Source: Desmospora profundinema (GTDB taxonomy: Bacteria; Bacillota; Bacilli; Thermoactinomycetales; DSM-45169). From it: DNA of 64,000 nt. The DNA is taken from the NCBI RefSeq assembly GCF_031454155.1, contig NZ_JAVDQG010000008.1:1-64000 (forward strand), written 5' to 3'. Numbering within the stretch: the first letter of the stretch is position 1; the number at the start of each line of letters is the position of its first letter. Shown here one piece after another: positions 23,573 to 32,321 of this stretch. The notes beneath the pieces were generated by a model. The model was given only the letters and a program-made list of their open reading frames with translations, ran no database searches and was not told the DNA's origin. The translations under genes and the position numbers were made by a program.

Positions 23573-26308
23573 GTGTCACAAGGCAGCCGTTATCTCGATT
23601 GGGATGTGGACAGGCTGACGAAACACTTCGCCGTTGATCCGGAGAACGGGTTGAAGGCAGGTGAAGCGGAATCCCGCCTGCGGCGAGTGGGGCCCAACCA
23701 ATTAGCGGAAGGGAAGAGGTTGTCCCTGATCGCTTTGTTGTTGAACCAATTCAAAGATTTTATGGTGTTGGTGCTGCTGGCAGCGACACTGGTGTCCGGC
23801 CTCCTGGGAGAGTACACCGATGCCATCGCCATTATCGCCATTGTGGTGTTGAATGCGGTGTTGGGGTTTGTCCAGGAATTCCGGGCGGAACGGTCGCTGT
23901 CTGCTTTGAAGGAGTTATCCGCTCCTACTGCCCGGGTCAAACGCGACGGTGCCTGGATCCGGATCCCCGCTTCCAATCTGGTTCCAGGGGATCTCGTTTC
24001 TTTGGAGAGCGGAGACCGCATTCCGGCGGATATTCGTCTGATCGAAGTGAAGAACCTGTATATTGAGGAGTCGGCGCTCACGGGTGAATCGGTTCCTGTC
24101 AATAAAACGGCCTCGGTTCTCACTGGGGGGGATATCCCGCTGGGGGACCGCAAAAACATGGCGTTTTTAGGTACCATGGCCGTTCGGGGGGCGGGAAGCG
24201 GTGTGGTGGTTCATACGGGGATGGAGACGGAGATGGGGCGGATCGCCCACCTGATCCAGACGACGGAGACGATGCAGACGCCCCTGCAAAACCGGTTGGA
24301 ACAGCTGGGAAAGATTTTGATCACCGTCGCCATCTTTTTGACGGCAGTGGTGGTACTGACGGGAATTATCCACGGCCATGACGCCTATAAGATGTTTTTG
24401 GCCGGGGTGAGTTTGGCCGTGGCCGCCATCCCGGAGGGGTTGCCCGCGATCGTCACCATCGCTTTGGCTCTTGGTGTGCAGCGTATGATCCGGCGGCGGG
24501 CGATTGTACGAAAATTGCCCTCGGTGGAAACCTTGGGGTGTGCATCCGTCATTTGTTCGGACAAGACCGGTACGCTTACGCAAAACAAAATGACCGTCAC
24601 CCACCTGTGGGTGGGCGGTCGGACGATGGAGGTCAGCGGATCCGGATATGTTCCGGAAGGGAAATTTACTGCGGGTGGCAAGGGGATCCACCCGCGTCAA
24701 GATCCCCACTTGAAGCGGTTGTTGGAGATCGCCGTCCTGTGCAACAACACCTCTCTCATCCGAAAAGAAGGACGGGAAGGGCTGCTCCGGCGGAAACAGG
24801 AAAGCTGGCACGTGGACGGAGATCCCACGGAAGGGGCGTTGTTGGTCGTTGGCGCCAAAGGCGGTCTCACGGGCAAAACGCTTTCGTCAGAGTGGAAGCG
24901 GGTCGGTGAATTTCCCTTTGATTCGGAACGGAAAATGATGTCGGTGTTGGCGGAAAACAGAAATGGGAAGCGGCTGTTGCTGGCCAAGGGCGCCCCCGAT
25001 GTCCTGCTGGGCCGGTGTACTCATATCCTGAAAGAAGGTCGCATCATTCCCCTGACGGAATCGTTGCGAAAGGAAGCGCTGAAAACCAACGAACAGCTGG
25101 CGAAGATGGCGCTCCGCAACCTGGGTTTTGCTTACCGGGAGTGGAGCGGGGCGATGCCGGAACGGGAATCGTCCGCTGAACGGGAGCTGGTTTTTGTCGG
25201 GTTGGCGGGAATGATCGATCCTCCCCGGGAAGAAGTGAAGGATGCGATTCACACCTGCCGCCAAGCGGGGATCCGGACGGTGATGATCACGGGGGACCAC
25301 CAGACAACGGCTGTGGCCATTGCGAAGAGACTGGGCATCTTGACCCCTGGCGGATTAACCATGACCGGTGCCGATCTGCAAAAGTTGGACGATGCTGCTT
25401 TTCAGGAGCGGGTAAACGACGTCCAGGTGTATGCCCGTGTTTCACCCGAACATAAACTGCGGATTGTGAAGGCGTTGCAGCGGGAGCGGCACGTGGTGGC
25501 CATGACCGGCGACGGGGTGAACGATGCTCCCGCCATCAAGGCGGCGGATATCGGGATCGCCATGGGAGTGATGGGTACCGATGTTTCCAAGGAGGCCTCC
25601 TCCTTGATCCTGGCCGACGATAACTTTGCCACGATCGTGTCCGCCATTGAAGAAGGGCGAAGCATCTACGACAACATCCGCAAATTTATCAGTTACTTAC
25701 TGGCCAGCAACGTAGGCGAGATCCTGGTGATGTTTCTTGCGATGCTGGCGGGGATGCCGCTGCCTCTGGTACCTATTCAGATTTTGTGGGTAAACCTGGT
25801 TACCGATGGGCTGCCGGCGATGGCTCTAGGCGTGGATCCCGCCGAGGAAGACACGATGAAGCGTCGACCACGGGACAGCCGGGAGAGTATCTTTGCACGG
25901 GGGGTGGGGTGGAAAATTCTCACCCGCGGATTCCTGATCGGCTCCTTTACCTTGGGGGCGTTTTGGCTGGCTTATTCCGAAGCGCCCGACGACCTGGTAC
26001 GGGCCCAGACCGTCGCCTTTGCCACCCTGGTGCTGGCGCAACTGATCTATGTGTTTGACTGTCGCAGCAGCCAATCGATTTTCCACCGCAATCCATTTTC
26101 TAATATGGCGCTAGTGCTGGCCGTGTTCTCCTCGGCGCTGTTGTTGTTGGTGGTTATGTACGTACCCGCTTTCCAACCCGTCTTCCACACCGTCGCCCTC
26201 GGCTTCCGGGAATGGGCCCTGGTGTTGGCTGCCGCCTCCATCCCCACCCTGCTGGCGGGGCTCATCGAGATCGCGCGGCCGATGCGCCGGGTGTCACCCA
26301 GCGTTTAG
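23573..26308 (+). CDS. Calcium-transporting P-type ATPase (P2A)
   Basis: A 911-residue pump. GTG 23573 lies about five bases after GGGGGAGGG; an ATG at 23546 is upstream of that site. It has the cation-ATPase N domain (DRLTKHFAVDPENGLKAGEAESRLRRVGPNQL), actuator motif TGES, the PEGL ion-binding helix (VAAIPEGLPAIVTIALALG), phosphorylation site SDKTGTLTQNK, the hinge MTGDGVNDAPAIKAADIGIAMG, and four to six C-terminal helices. PEGL, with Asn and Asp in VNLVTDG, resembles SERCA/YloB pumps, so Ca2+ export is likely; Mn2+ is an alternative. It is monocistronic. Its TAG stop overlaps the left end of MITE copy 3. Confidence 0.93.
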   Translation: MSQGSRYLDWDVDRLTKHFAVDPENGLKAGEAESRLRRVGPNQLAEGKRLSLIALLLNQFKDFMVLVLLAATLVSGLLGEYTDAIAIIAIVVLNAVLGFVQEFRAERSLSALKELSAPTARVKRDGAWIRIPASNLVPGDLVSLESGDRIPADIRLIEVKNLYIEESALTGESVPVNKTASVLTGGDIPLGDRKNMAFLGTMAVRGAGSGVVVHTGMETEMGRIAHLIQTTETMQTPLQNRLEQLGKILITVAIFLTAVVVLTGIIHGHDAYKMFLAGVSLAVAAIPEGLPAIVTIALALGVQRMIRRRAIVRKLPSVETLGCASVICSDKTGTLTQNKMTVTHLWVGGRTMEVSGSGYVPEGKFTAGGKGIHPRQDPHLKRLLEIAVLCNNTSLIRKEGREGLLRRKQESWHVDGDPTEGALLVVGAKGGLTGKTLSSEWKRVGEFPFDSERKMMSVLAENRNGKRLLLAKGAPDVLLGRCTHILKEGRIIPLTESLRKEALKTNEQLAKMALRNLGFAYREWSGAMPERESSAERELVFVGLAGMIDPPREEVKDAIHTCRQAGIRTVMITGDHQTTAVAIAKRLGILTPGGLTMTGADLQKLDDAAFQERVNDVQVYARVSPEHKLRIVKALQRERHVVAMTGDGVNDAPAIKAADIGIAMGVMGTDVSKEASSLILADDNFATIVSAIEEGRSIYDNIRKFISYLLASNVGEILVMFLAMLAGMPLPLVPIQILWVNLVTDGLPAMALGVDPAEEDTMKRRPRDSRESIFARGVGWKILTRGFLIGSFTLGAFWLAYSEAPDDLVRAQTVAFATLVLAQLIYVFDCRSSQSIFHRNPFSNMALVLAVFSSALLLLVVMYVPAFQPVFHTVALGFREWALVLAAASIPTLLAGLIEIARPMRRVSPSV

Positions 26309-26463
26309 GGCCTGTCGGGACGTTCCATTTTCCCGTGTGAAAGAAGGGAGGGACGGTCTGGTCTTTGGTTCGCTGTTACACGCAAGAGGACCGATTTCGC
26401 AACGAAACGAAGACAGCGATACCGCCCCCGGGATCTCGCCCTACGGATTATTCAGACACTCCC
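26308..26463. repeat. TA-flanked MITE-like repeat, copy 3
   Basis: About 156 bp from GGGCCTGTCGGGACG to TTCAGACACTCCC, with TA at the left (26306-26307, part of the ATPase stop) and a decayed TG at the right. It has GGGAGGGACGGTCTGG and AGCGATACCGCCCCC as inner arms. It is more diverged than copies 1 and 2. Confidence 0.7.
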
Positions 26464-26703
26464 TGGTGCTCCACTTGGCCTCCGACCGAGCTCTCAGCTT
26501 GAAAGATTACGAAGGTTGAGCTGCCTGATGGAGCATTTCCTTTTCGAGAATGGGATTGCAATCCCGCTCTTCCTGGGTTACGCTCAAAAAAGGATAAAGG
26601 GTACATCCAGCGATCCGGTCCGGCTCCATGCCGCCTGGATCGCTTTCGCCATTGTGACGGGAAAGGGAGGGGAGGGCGAGGACAATGCAATCGCCCGCAG
26701 CCG
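26464..26703. other. Leader region of dapF with two hairpins
   Basis: About 240 bp without a gene. GGGATTGCAATCCC at 26555-26568 is a perfect palindrome. AGCGATCC near 26610 pairs with GGATCGCT near 26637 around a GC-rich loop. I do not recognise a T-box or lysine riboswitch. A strong GGGAGGGGAGGGCGAGG purine run precedes dapF. Confidence 0.4.
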
Positions 26704-27525
26704 ATGAAATTTACGAAAATGCATGGATTGGGAAACGACTTTGTTGTGGTATCCGCTGCCGCACTGCCGACAGAACCCGAAGTATTGGCGCAAAAGGTGT
26801 GTGACCGCCACTTTGGGGCGGGTGCCGACGGTTTGGTCTTTATTCTTCCTTCACATACAGGAGACTGCGCCATGCGGATCTTTAACGCGGATGGTTCCGA
26901 ACCGGAACAGTGCGGCAATGCTGTCCGCTGTGTGGCGCGGTATTATTACGAACGCATCTCCGGTGCCCGGAACGAGATGGCGGTGGAGACCCGCGCCGGG
27001 ATTCAGCGGGTCTGGTTGGAAGCGGGCGGCACCCGGGTGCGGGTGGATATGGGACGCCCCATCCTGGGCGGAAAACAGATCCCCACCACCCTGGAAGGAG
27101 AAACGGTGGTGGATCAACCGGTGGAGGCGGACGGCAAGTCGTTCCGCTTTACCGGCGTCTCCATGGGCAATCCCCATGCGGTCATCTTTGTGGAAGATGC
27201 GACCCGGTTTCCGGTGGACGAGTGGGGTCCCCGCTTGGAAACCCATCCGTTGTTTCCCCAGAAAACCAATGTTGAATTTGTGACGGTCCACTCTCCCTCG
27301 CAACTGGACATGCGGGTGTGGGAGCGGGGCGTCGGCCAAACATGGGCCTGCGGCACCGGCGCCTGCGCGTCCGTTGTGGCAGGAGTCCTGACCGGTCGGA
27401 CCCGGCGAAACGTCCGCGTCCGGCTGAAGGGAGGCGACCTGGATATCGACTGGAGGGAAGAGGACGGCCGGGTCTATATGACAGGACCGGCGACGGTGGT
27501 ATTTGAAGGAGAATGGTTGGGATGA
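26704..27525 (+). CDS. dapF: Diaminopimelate epimerase
   Basis: A 273-residue enzyme of lysine and peptidoglycan synthesis that interconverts LL- and meso-diaminopimelate without a cofactor. The two catalytic cysteines are visible: EQCGNAVRC (about residue 71) and WACGTGACA (about residue 216). The opening MKFTKMHGLGNDFVVV and the GNPHAVIFV segment are typical. It is monocistronic, preceded by MITE copy 3 and closed by its own terminator. Meso-DAP peptidoglycan agrees with a spore-forming Bacillales-type host. Confidence 0.97.
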   Translation: MKFTKMHGLGNDFVVVSAAALPTEPEVLAQKVCDRHFGAGADGLVFILPSHTGDCAMRIFNADGSEPEQCGNAVRCVARYYYERISGARNEMAVETRAGIQRVWLEAGGTRVRVDMGRPILGGKQIPTTLEGETVVDQPVEADGKSFRFTGVSMGNPHAVIFVEDATRFPVDEWGPRLETHPLFPQKTNVEFVTVHSPSQLDMRVWERGVGQTWACGTGACASVVAGVLTGRTRRNVRVRLKGGDLDIDWREEDGRVYMTGPATVVFEGEWLG

Positions 27526-27527
27526 TG

Positions 27528-27562
27528 GAAAAGCCCTCGGTTTAAGGGGGCTTTTCTTTTTT
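27528..27562 (+). terminator. dapF terminator
   Basis: GAAAAGCCCTC and GGGGGCTTTTC pair around GGTTTAA, followed by TTTTTT. Confidence 0.85.
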
Positions 27563-27644
27563 GGAATGAGTCGGGAATCACTTGCCGAAAAAAGATCTTT
27601 CACACTATTGCAATGAATGAAAGGGTGATTTATACTACAAAAAA

Positions 27645-27657
27645 GTGAAGCGCTTAA
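27645..27657. promoter_or_regulatory. iol operator 1 (AAGCGCTT)
   Basis: GTGAAGCGCTTAA, with the palindrome AAGCGCTT at 27648-27655. It is now about 300 bp from the other two operators before the first iol gene because a repeat lies between them. Confidence 0.6.
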
Positions 27658-27729
27658 GGAAAAGGGGGATGGAGAAAACCCAATCTTACGGTCATCATCT
27701 CACGATTGTTTGATTGATCCACTCCTATG

Positions 27730-27932
27730 CCATTGTACTTAAAGAGCAGGTGCAGATGTGAGAAGGAAGGGTGGTGGGATGGCTGCGATCCTTTGCACTC
27801 ACAGAGCACAAGTTTCGCCTGGGTCACTTCGTTCCCGGTCTCGCTTTGCGCTTTTTGCAAGAGATCGAAGACAGCCTGCCAGCCCGACCAACCCATGCTC
27901 GTATACGCTCTTCGCACAAATGCAGCTGTGAT
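27730..27932. repeat. CTAG-type MITE-like repeat, copy A (degenerate ends)
   Basis: This roughly 200-bp non-coding repeat aligns, in the same order, with the minus strand of the element at 57178-57333. Shared blocks are GATGTGAGAAGG, GGTGGGATGGCTG, TTTTTGCAAGAGATCGAAG and CCAGCCCGACC, and the ends carry ACAAATGCAGCTGTG. Its middle (GCACTCACAGAGCACAAGT, then GCCTGGGTCACT and GGTCTCGCTTTGCGC) is the same as in the TA-flanked copy 1. It sits in the promoter region of the first iol gene. Confidence 0.7.
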
Positions 27933-27943
27933 ATTAAAAAAAA

Positions 27944-27992
27944 TGAAGCGCTTATCGTGGGTACTTTTTTGTTCATTTGGGAAAGCGCTTAC
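27944..27992. promoter_or_regulatory. iol operators 2 and 3
   Basis: TGAAGCGCTTAT at 27944-27955 and GGAAAGCGCTTACA at 27980-27993, 37 bp apart centre to centre, precede the first iol gene. That spacing suits repression by a dimer pair of the nearby LacI-type regulator, or CcpA action at the second site. Confidence 0.65.
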
Positions 27993-28015
27993 AAAAATCG
28001 ATGATGAGGGGTTAT

Positions 28016-29035
28016 ATGTTCATGCGAAACATTCGTTGTGCAGTGATCGGCTTGGGACGGTTGGGGTATTGGCACGCCACCAATATTTCTGCGAGAGTGG
28101 AGGGGGCGGAATTAGCGGCGGTGGCGGATCTGTCAGAAGGAAGAGCGGAACAGGTCGCAACGGAACTGGGAGTGCCGATATGGTCCCAAAACCCGAATGA
28201 TGTGTTTGAACATCCCGCGATCGATGCGGTGGTGATTGTTACTCCTACCAGTACACATGCGGAGATGATCAAAAAAGCCGCTGCCAACGGAAAACACATC
28301 TTTGTTGAAAAGCCGATTACGCAAACCCTGCAAGAAGCGGATGAGGCAATCGAAGCGATTCGGAAAAACCAACTCTTTTGCCAAGTGGGTTTTATGAGAA
28401 GGTTTGATCCCAATTATATAGAGGCAAAAAGAAGAATCGAAGCGGGTGAGATCGGCAAGCCCCTCTACTTCAAAGGGATCACCCGGGACGGAAACACGCC
28501 TCCTCCGGAATTTATTAAACACAGCGGCGGGTTGTACCTGGACTTCTCCATTCATGATTACGATGCCGCACGGTTCTTTTTGGGTTCGGAAGTGAAGACG
28601 GTTGCCGCTTTGGGGAGTGTCGTGCAAAATCAGTATGTAGCCGAATATAACGATGTGGATCAGGCATTGACCTATTTAACCTTTGATTCCGGTGCGGCAG
28701 CCGATATCGAGGCCAGCCGCAATGCCACATACGGCTATGATATCCGGGCCGAGATTATTGGAACGGAAGGGGCGATTCAAATCGGTTCGATGCGGCATCA
28801 TGATATCAAACTGTTGAAGAATCAGGGCTGTACGTATGACATCCTTCCTGATTTTCCATCACAGTTTCGGGATGCCTACTTAGGTGAGATGGTCTCCTTT
28901 ATTGAATGCTTAAGAGATAATCAAAAACCGCTGGTAGATGAGTATGACGGAAAGATTGCGCTGGAGATCTCGATTGCCGCCACGAAAGCGTATCAGACAG
29001 GAACGACCGTCCCATTGGGCACCGTTTGTTCGTGA
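28016..29035 (+). CDS. iolG: Inositol 2-dehydrogenase-like Gfo/Idh/MocA oxidoreductase
   Basis: A 339-residue NAD(P)-dependent dehydrogenase. ATG 28016 or 28022 can start it, after GATGAGGGG. The Rossmann motif is AVIGLGRLGYWHA, the EKP catalytic motif is HIFVEKPITQT, and the C-terminal half has GGLYLDFSIHDYDAARFFLG with the conserved Asp/His pair. These fit myo- or scyllo-inositol dehydrogenases (IolG/IolX). It opens the iol locus and is preceded by two AAGCGCTT operators, so myo-inositol to scyllo-inosose is the likely step. Exact stereospecificity is not readable. Confidence 0.8.
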   Translation: MFMRNIRCAVIGLGRLGYWHATNISARVEGAELAAVADLSEGRAEQVATELGVPIWSQNPNDVFEHPAIDAVVIVTPTSTHAEMIKKAAANGKHIFVEKPITQTLQEADEAIEAIRKNQLFCQVGFMRRFDPNYIEAKRRIEAGEIGKPLYFKGITRDGNTPPPEFIKHSGGLYLDFSIHDYDAARFFLGSEVKTVAALGSVVQNQYVAEYNDVDQALTYLTFDSGAAADIEASRNATYGYDIRAEIIGTEGAIQIGSMRHHDIKLLKNQGCTYDILPDFPSQFRDAYLGEMVSFIECLRDNQKPLVDEYDGKIALEISIAATKAYQTGTTVPLGTVCS

Positions 29036-29076
29036 TCGTCATTGCTTTTATCCCGGTGTGTTGATAAGCTTCTATA

Positions 29077-29086
29077 TAAGCGCTTA
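29077..29086. promoter_or_regulatory. iol operator 4, before lacI
   Basis: TAAGCGCTTA palindrome 62 bp upstream of the regulator gene; likely autoregulation. Confidence 0.6.
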
Positions 29087-29138
29087 AATCTCACCGGGAG
29101 GCGAGACCGCCTCGGTGTGAACGGATTGAAGGAAAGGC

Positions 29139-30158
29139 ATGAGATCCATGAGACCGACGATCTATGATGTAGCAAAGGAAGCGGGTGTATCCATCGCCAC
29201 CGTTTCCTATGTACTGAACAATCAAAAAGTGGGGAAGAAATCCAAGGAAAAAGTGTTAAAAGCGATGGAAAAGCTGAACTATAAGCCGAGTGTTCTCGCT
29301 TCGGCTTTGACGGGGAAGCGAACCACCACCATCGGATTTCTGTTGCCGGATTTGGCAAACCCTTTCGTCGCGGAGATGGCACGCAGGGTGGAAGACCGCG
29401 CCCTTGAACGGGGCTTTAACCTGGTCATCTGCAGCACCGATTTTAACGAGGAAAAAGAGGCGCGCACCATTTCACTGTTGAAACAAAAGAGTGTAGATGG
29501 CTTTATATTGGCCGGCGGCTTTAAAAGCGTGGAAGTGATAAGAGAATTACTCCAGGAACAGATTCCGGTTGTCCTTCTGGCCGAATCCCACCCTTCCGTA
29601 TCGGTCAGCAGTGTAAAAGTGGATGACTTTGCCGGAGGGTATGAAGTGACTTCCCACCTGATCTGTCTCGGCCATAAAAAAATAGCGGTGATCGGAGAAG
29701 GGGCCACCAGCAGTCAGGACCGGATTCGCGGATATAAGCAGGCAATGCGGGATCACGGATTGGAGATTGGTGAAGACAGGATCGCCCTGACGGACTTGAG
29801 TTCTGAAAATGGAGAACATCTGGCGGCAGAGTTGTTGGGTGTTTCCGATCCGCCGACCGCCATCTTTGCCTGTAATGACATATTGGCGATTGCAACCATT
29901 TTTGCTGCGCGAGAAAAAGAATTAAGCATTCCGGAGGATCTGTCCATCGCCGGGTTTGACAATACCCTGTTGTCCAAAAGCAGCGATCCTCCCTTGACAA
30001 CCGTTGAACAGCCGATTCAGGACATGTGTACCCAAGTGGTCGATTTACTCATCGAAGAGATCGAAGGAAAGAGCAAAACAAAACAACGCATTGTGATGCT
30101 CCCTCAGTTAATTGCCCGAAAATCGACCGGTACGTATCCATCAACGAACAAGGTTTAG
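29139..30158 (+). CDS. LacI-family regulator of the iol locus
   Basis: A 339-residue repressor starting MRSMRPTIYDVAKEAGVSIATVSYVLNNQKVGKKS, a clear LacI helix-turn-helix and hinge helix. The sensor domain includes IGFLLPDLANPFVAEMARRVED and IFACNDILAIATIFAAREKELSIPEDLSIAGFDNTLLSKSSDPPLTTVEQP. Bacillus uses a DeoR-type IolR, so a LacI-type iol regulator is a different solution. Seven AAGCGCTT palindromes between 27645 and 32297 are its probable targets. The inducer is likely an inositol catabolite, which is inference. Confidence 0.9.
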   Translation: MRSMRPTIYDVAKEAGVSIATVSYVLNNQKVGKKSKEKVLKAMEKLNYKPSVLASALTGKRTTTIGFLLPDLANPFVAEMARRVEDRALERGFNLVICSTDFNEEKEARTISLLKQKSVDGFILAGGFKSVEVIRELLQEQIPVVLLAESHPSVSVSSVKVDDFAGGYEVTSHLICLGHKKIAVIGEGATSSQDRIRGYKQAMRDHGLEIGEDRIALTDLSSENGEHLAAELLGVSDPPTAIFACNDILAIATIFAAREKELSIPEDLSIAGFDNTLLSKSSDPPLTTVEQPIQDMCTQVVDLLIEEIEGKSKTKQRIVMLPQLIARKSTGTYPSTNKV

Positions 30159-30220
30159 ATAGGAGAACGGTTTTGTCAACGATCTCCATTGCTTTTTTTC
30201 AAATCCTTGCTACCCTCGTG

Positions 30221-30289
30221 TTAAGCGCTTAAGAAACAGATCATGAAATCATCGGGACAAGCAAAATCATCGATTTGTAAGCGCTTATA
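30221..30289. promoter_or_regulatory. iol operators 5 and 6
   Basis: TTAAGCGCTTAA at 30221-30232 (perfect 12-bp palindrome) and TGTAAGCGCTTATA at 30276-30289, 57 bp apart, before the second Gfo/Idh gene. Confidence 0.65.
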
Positions 30290-30342
30290 TTCAGGGATTT
30301 TTCCTTCCGGCAAAAAACTGAACCTTGAAAGAAGGGGAAAAC

Positions 30343-31338
30343 ATGCCCGAATTAAAAATCGGAATTTTGGGAGCAGGCGGGATTGCCAAGGTGCACACCT
30401 CGATTCTGAAAAAAGATGAGCGCGTGACCATTGTCGGCATCGGGGATATTTCCGAAGAAAGAGCCGTTTCCTTGGCAAAAGAAGTAGGAAATGCGAAGGC
30501 CGTTGGAAGTATCGAAGCGCTGTTTGATCTCGGTGTGGATGCGGTCTATGTCACCACCCCCAATACGTTACATGTGGAACCCGTACTCCAATGCCTGCAA
30601 AACCATGTTCATGTTTTTTCGGAAAAACCGATGGCCACCTCGTTGGCGGAAGCACAGCAAATCAAGGAAGCGGCTGCCGCATCGAAAGCCGTATACAATT
30701 TGGGGATGAACCGGCGTTATGCATCCGTGTATAAGAAGGTAAAAGAAAGCATCGTTTCCGGTGAGCTCACCCCATACTTGGCCCACATCAAGATGAACCG
30801 GGGAGAACTGCTTAACCCCGCTTGGACGGCCAATCCCCAGATTACAGGAGGGTTCCTGTACGAAACACCGTTTCATCTCATGGACCTTTCCCGGTACTTA
30901 TTTGGAGAAGTACAAACCGTACATTGTGAGGCAAGACAAAATCTCTCGGAGTCGGAGTTGGATACGTTTGCGATTATGCTCACCTTCGAATCGGGAGTAA
31001 TCGCCAACTTTGTCACCTATGCACACGCCGGATGGAGTTTTCCCTTTGAAAGTGTGGAAGTGTACGGAAAATACTCCACCATTGCCACACAGGAATTGGA
31101 GAAGGTGATGGTTTCCCCCGGTTTGAATCAACCCGCTCAGATCAGCGACTTTTACCAACTGTCGGTAGAGGATAAGTGGGGATATGCCGAGGAAGATCGC
31201 TTGTTCATCGATGCGATCGTCCAGGGGACGGAACCTCCCGTAACCGCTGAAGATGGGTTTCGTTCGATTCAACTGCTGGAAGCCATTTATGAAAGCGCTA
31301 AATCAGGAAAAAGCATTAATTTTAGACAGAGAGTTTGA
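30343..31338 (+). CDS. Gfo/Idh/MocA family oxidoreductase
   Basis: A 331-residue dehydrogenase starting at ATG 30343 (MPELKIGILGAGGIAKVHTSILKK), after AGAAGGGG. GILGAGGIA is the dinucleotide-binding loop, VFSEKPMATS holds the EKP motif, and GGFLYETPFHLMDLSRYLFGE holds the second-domain His. It differs from the first Gfo/Idh gene and could act on another inositol isomer, or on a keto-inositol. It is intact and in the same transcriptional direction as the decayed genes that follow. Confidence 0.88.
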   Translation: MPELKIGILGAGGIAKVHTSILKKDERVTIVGIGDISEERAVSLAKEVGNAKAVGSIEALFDLGVDAVYVTTPNTLHVEPVLQCLQNHVHVFSEKPMATSLAEAQQIKEAAAASKAVYNLGMNRRYASVYKKVKESIVSGELTPYLAHIKMNRGELLNPAWTANPQITGGFLYETPFHLMDLSRYLFGEVQTVHCEARQNLSESELDTFAIMLTFESGVIANFVTYAHAGWSFPFESVEVYGKYSTIATQELEKVMVSPGLNQPAQISDFYQLSVEDKWGYAEEDRLFIDAIVQGTEPPVTAEDGFRSIQLLEAIYESAKSGKSINFRQRV

Positions 31339-31400
31339 TGACCGATAAAATCGCTTTTTTATTCCTTCAACAATCACTCTTCATGTAAGGATGGGGAGAC

Positions 31401-31768
31401 ATGAGAAAAAAACAGATACGGGTGGGGATGGTCGGCTACCGATTGATGGGGAGGGCTCACTCTCATGCTTACCGCGGGGTACCAAAATTGACGCCGTCGT
31501 AGCCAATAACGATGAGATGGCGATTGGAGCGATCAGTGCACTAAAGGCGGCAAATAAACTGGACGATACCATCGTCGCAGGGATTGACGGAACACCGGAT
31601 GCACTGGAGTATGTGGAGTCTGGAGAGCTGCAGGTTTCCGCTTTCCAAGATCCGGTGGGACAAGGGAAGAGCGTGATAGAAACCGCCGTGAAACTAGCAA
31701 AGGGCGAAGAGCTGGAAGATAAACGCTACGACCTTTTTACAGCTCATCACTTCCCCCGTCTCACATAA
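31401..31768 (+). pseudogene. Chimeric remnant: Gfo/Idh start joined to a sugar-binding-protein end
   Basis: After an AAGGATGGGGAG ribosome site, ATG 31401 begins MRKKQIRVGMVGYRLMGRAHSHAYRGV, the start of another Gfo/Idh dehydrogenase, then stops at 31500-31502. In the next frame, from about 31483, a different protein is read: KIDAVVANNDEMAIGAISALKAANKLDDTIVAGIDGTPDALEYVESGELQVSAFQDPVGQGKSVIETAVKLAKGEEL. This is the C-terminal lobe of an RbsB-type (Peripla_BP_4) sugar-binding protein. A large deletion has fused two unrelated genes out of frame. The transporter and most of both genes are gone. Confidence 0.8.
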
Positions 31769-31796
31769 AAATTTGAGGTCTTCCTAGATTTGCCGA

Positions 31797-32258
31797 AACT
31801 CCGACGATCAGGCGGAACCCTATGGGGTTCAGATCGCCTTGGAATTTTGCGGCTATCCCAATTGTTCGGTCAATACCTTTGGTCAAGCCTATGACATCGT
31901 GGAAGCGGTCAATCGGGAGAGTGTGGGGCTGGTTCTGGACTGCTTTCACTTTTACGCCATGAACTCCGATATCCGCGATCTGCAACAGGCAGACCCCGAC
32001 AACATATTTTTGTTTCATATCGACGACTGTGAAGATCTCCCCATCGGTTCATTACGGGACCATCATCGTGTGTGGCCGGGAGAAGGAGCGATTCCTTTGA
32101 AACGGATCCTCGATACCTTAAAAGAGATCGGGTACGGGGAAATGGCGTCGATTGAATTGTTTCGGCCGGAATATTGGGAATGGGATGCGGATCGGACGAT
32201 CCAAATGGGAAAAGAGACGACAGAGAAGATGGTAAGACAACCGTTTGAAGCGGGATGA
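31797..32258 (+). pseudogene. iolI: 2-keto-myo-inositol isomerase (IolI), N-terminus missing
   Basis: The frame AEPYGVQIALEFCGYPNCSVNTFGQAYDIVEAVNRESVGLVLDCFHFYAMNSDIRDLQQADPDNIFLFHIDDCEDLPIG...VWPGEGAIPLKRILDTLKEIGYGEMASIELFRPEYW closely follows the C-terminal half of IolI-type TIM-barrel isomerases. It retains metal ligands Glu (ALEF), Asp/His (LDCFHFY) and Glu (SIELF). About 130 N-terminal residues, including the first metal ligand region, are missing. There is no start codon with a ribosome site. A truncated remnant is the simplest reading. Confidence 0.85.
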
Positions 32259-32282
32259 CCCTATTATGTTTGGACAGAAGGT

Positions 32283-32296
32283 GAAGCGCTTAAATA
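32283..32296. promoter_or_regulatory. iol operator 7, before the iolD remnant
   Basis: GAAGCGCTTAAAT at 32283-32295, 26 bp upstream of the iolD start codon; the core is AAGCGCTT at 32284-32291. Confidence 0.6.
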
Positions 32297-32321
32297 TCCA
32301 TGAAAAGGCAGGTCGGGAAGA

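Noticed and set aside
26464-26703. Lysine riboswitch or T-box upstream of dapF
   Set aside because: Hairpins exist but the conserved T-box sequence and the lysine-aptamer core were not found, and the spacing to the gene is wrong.
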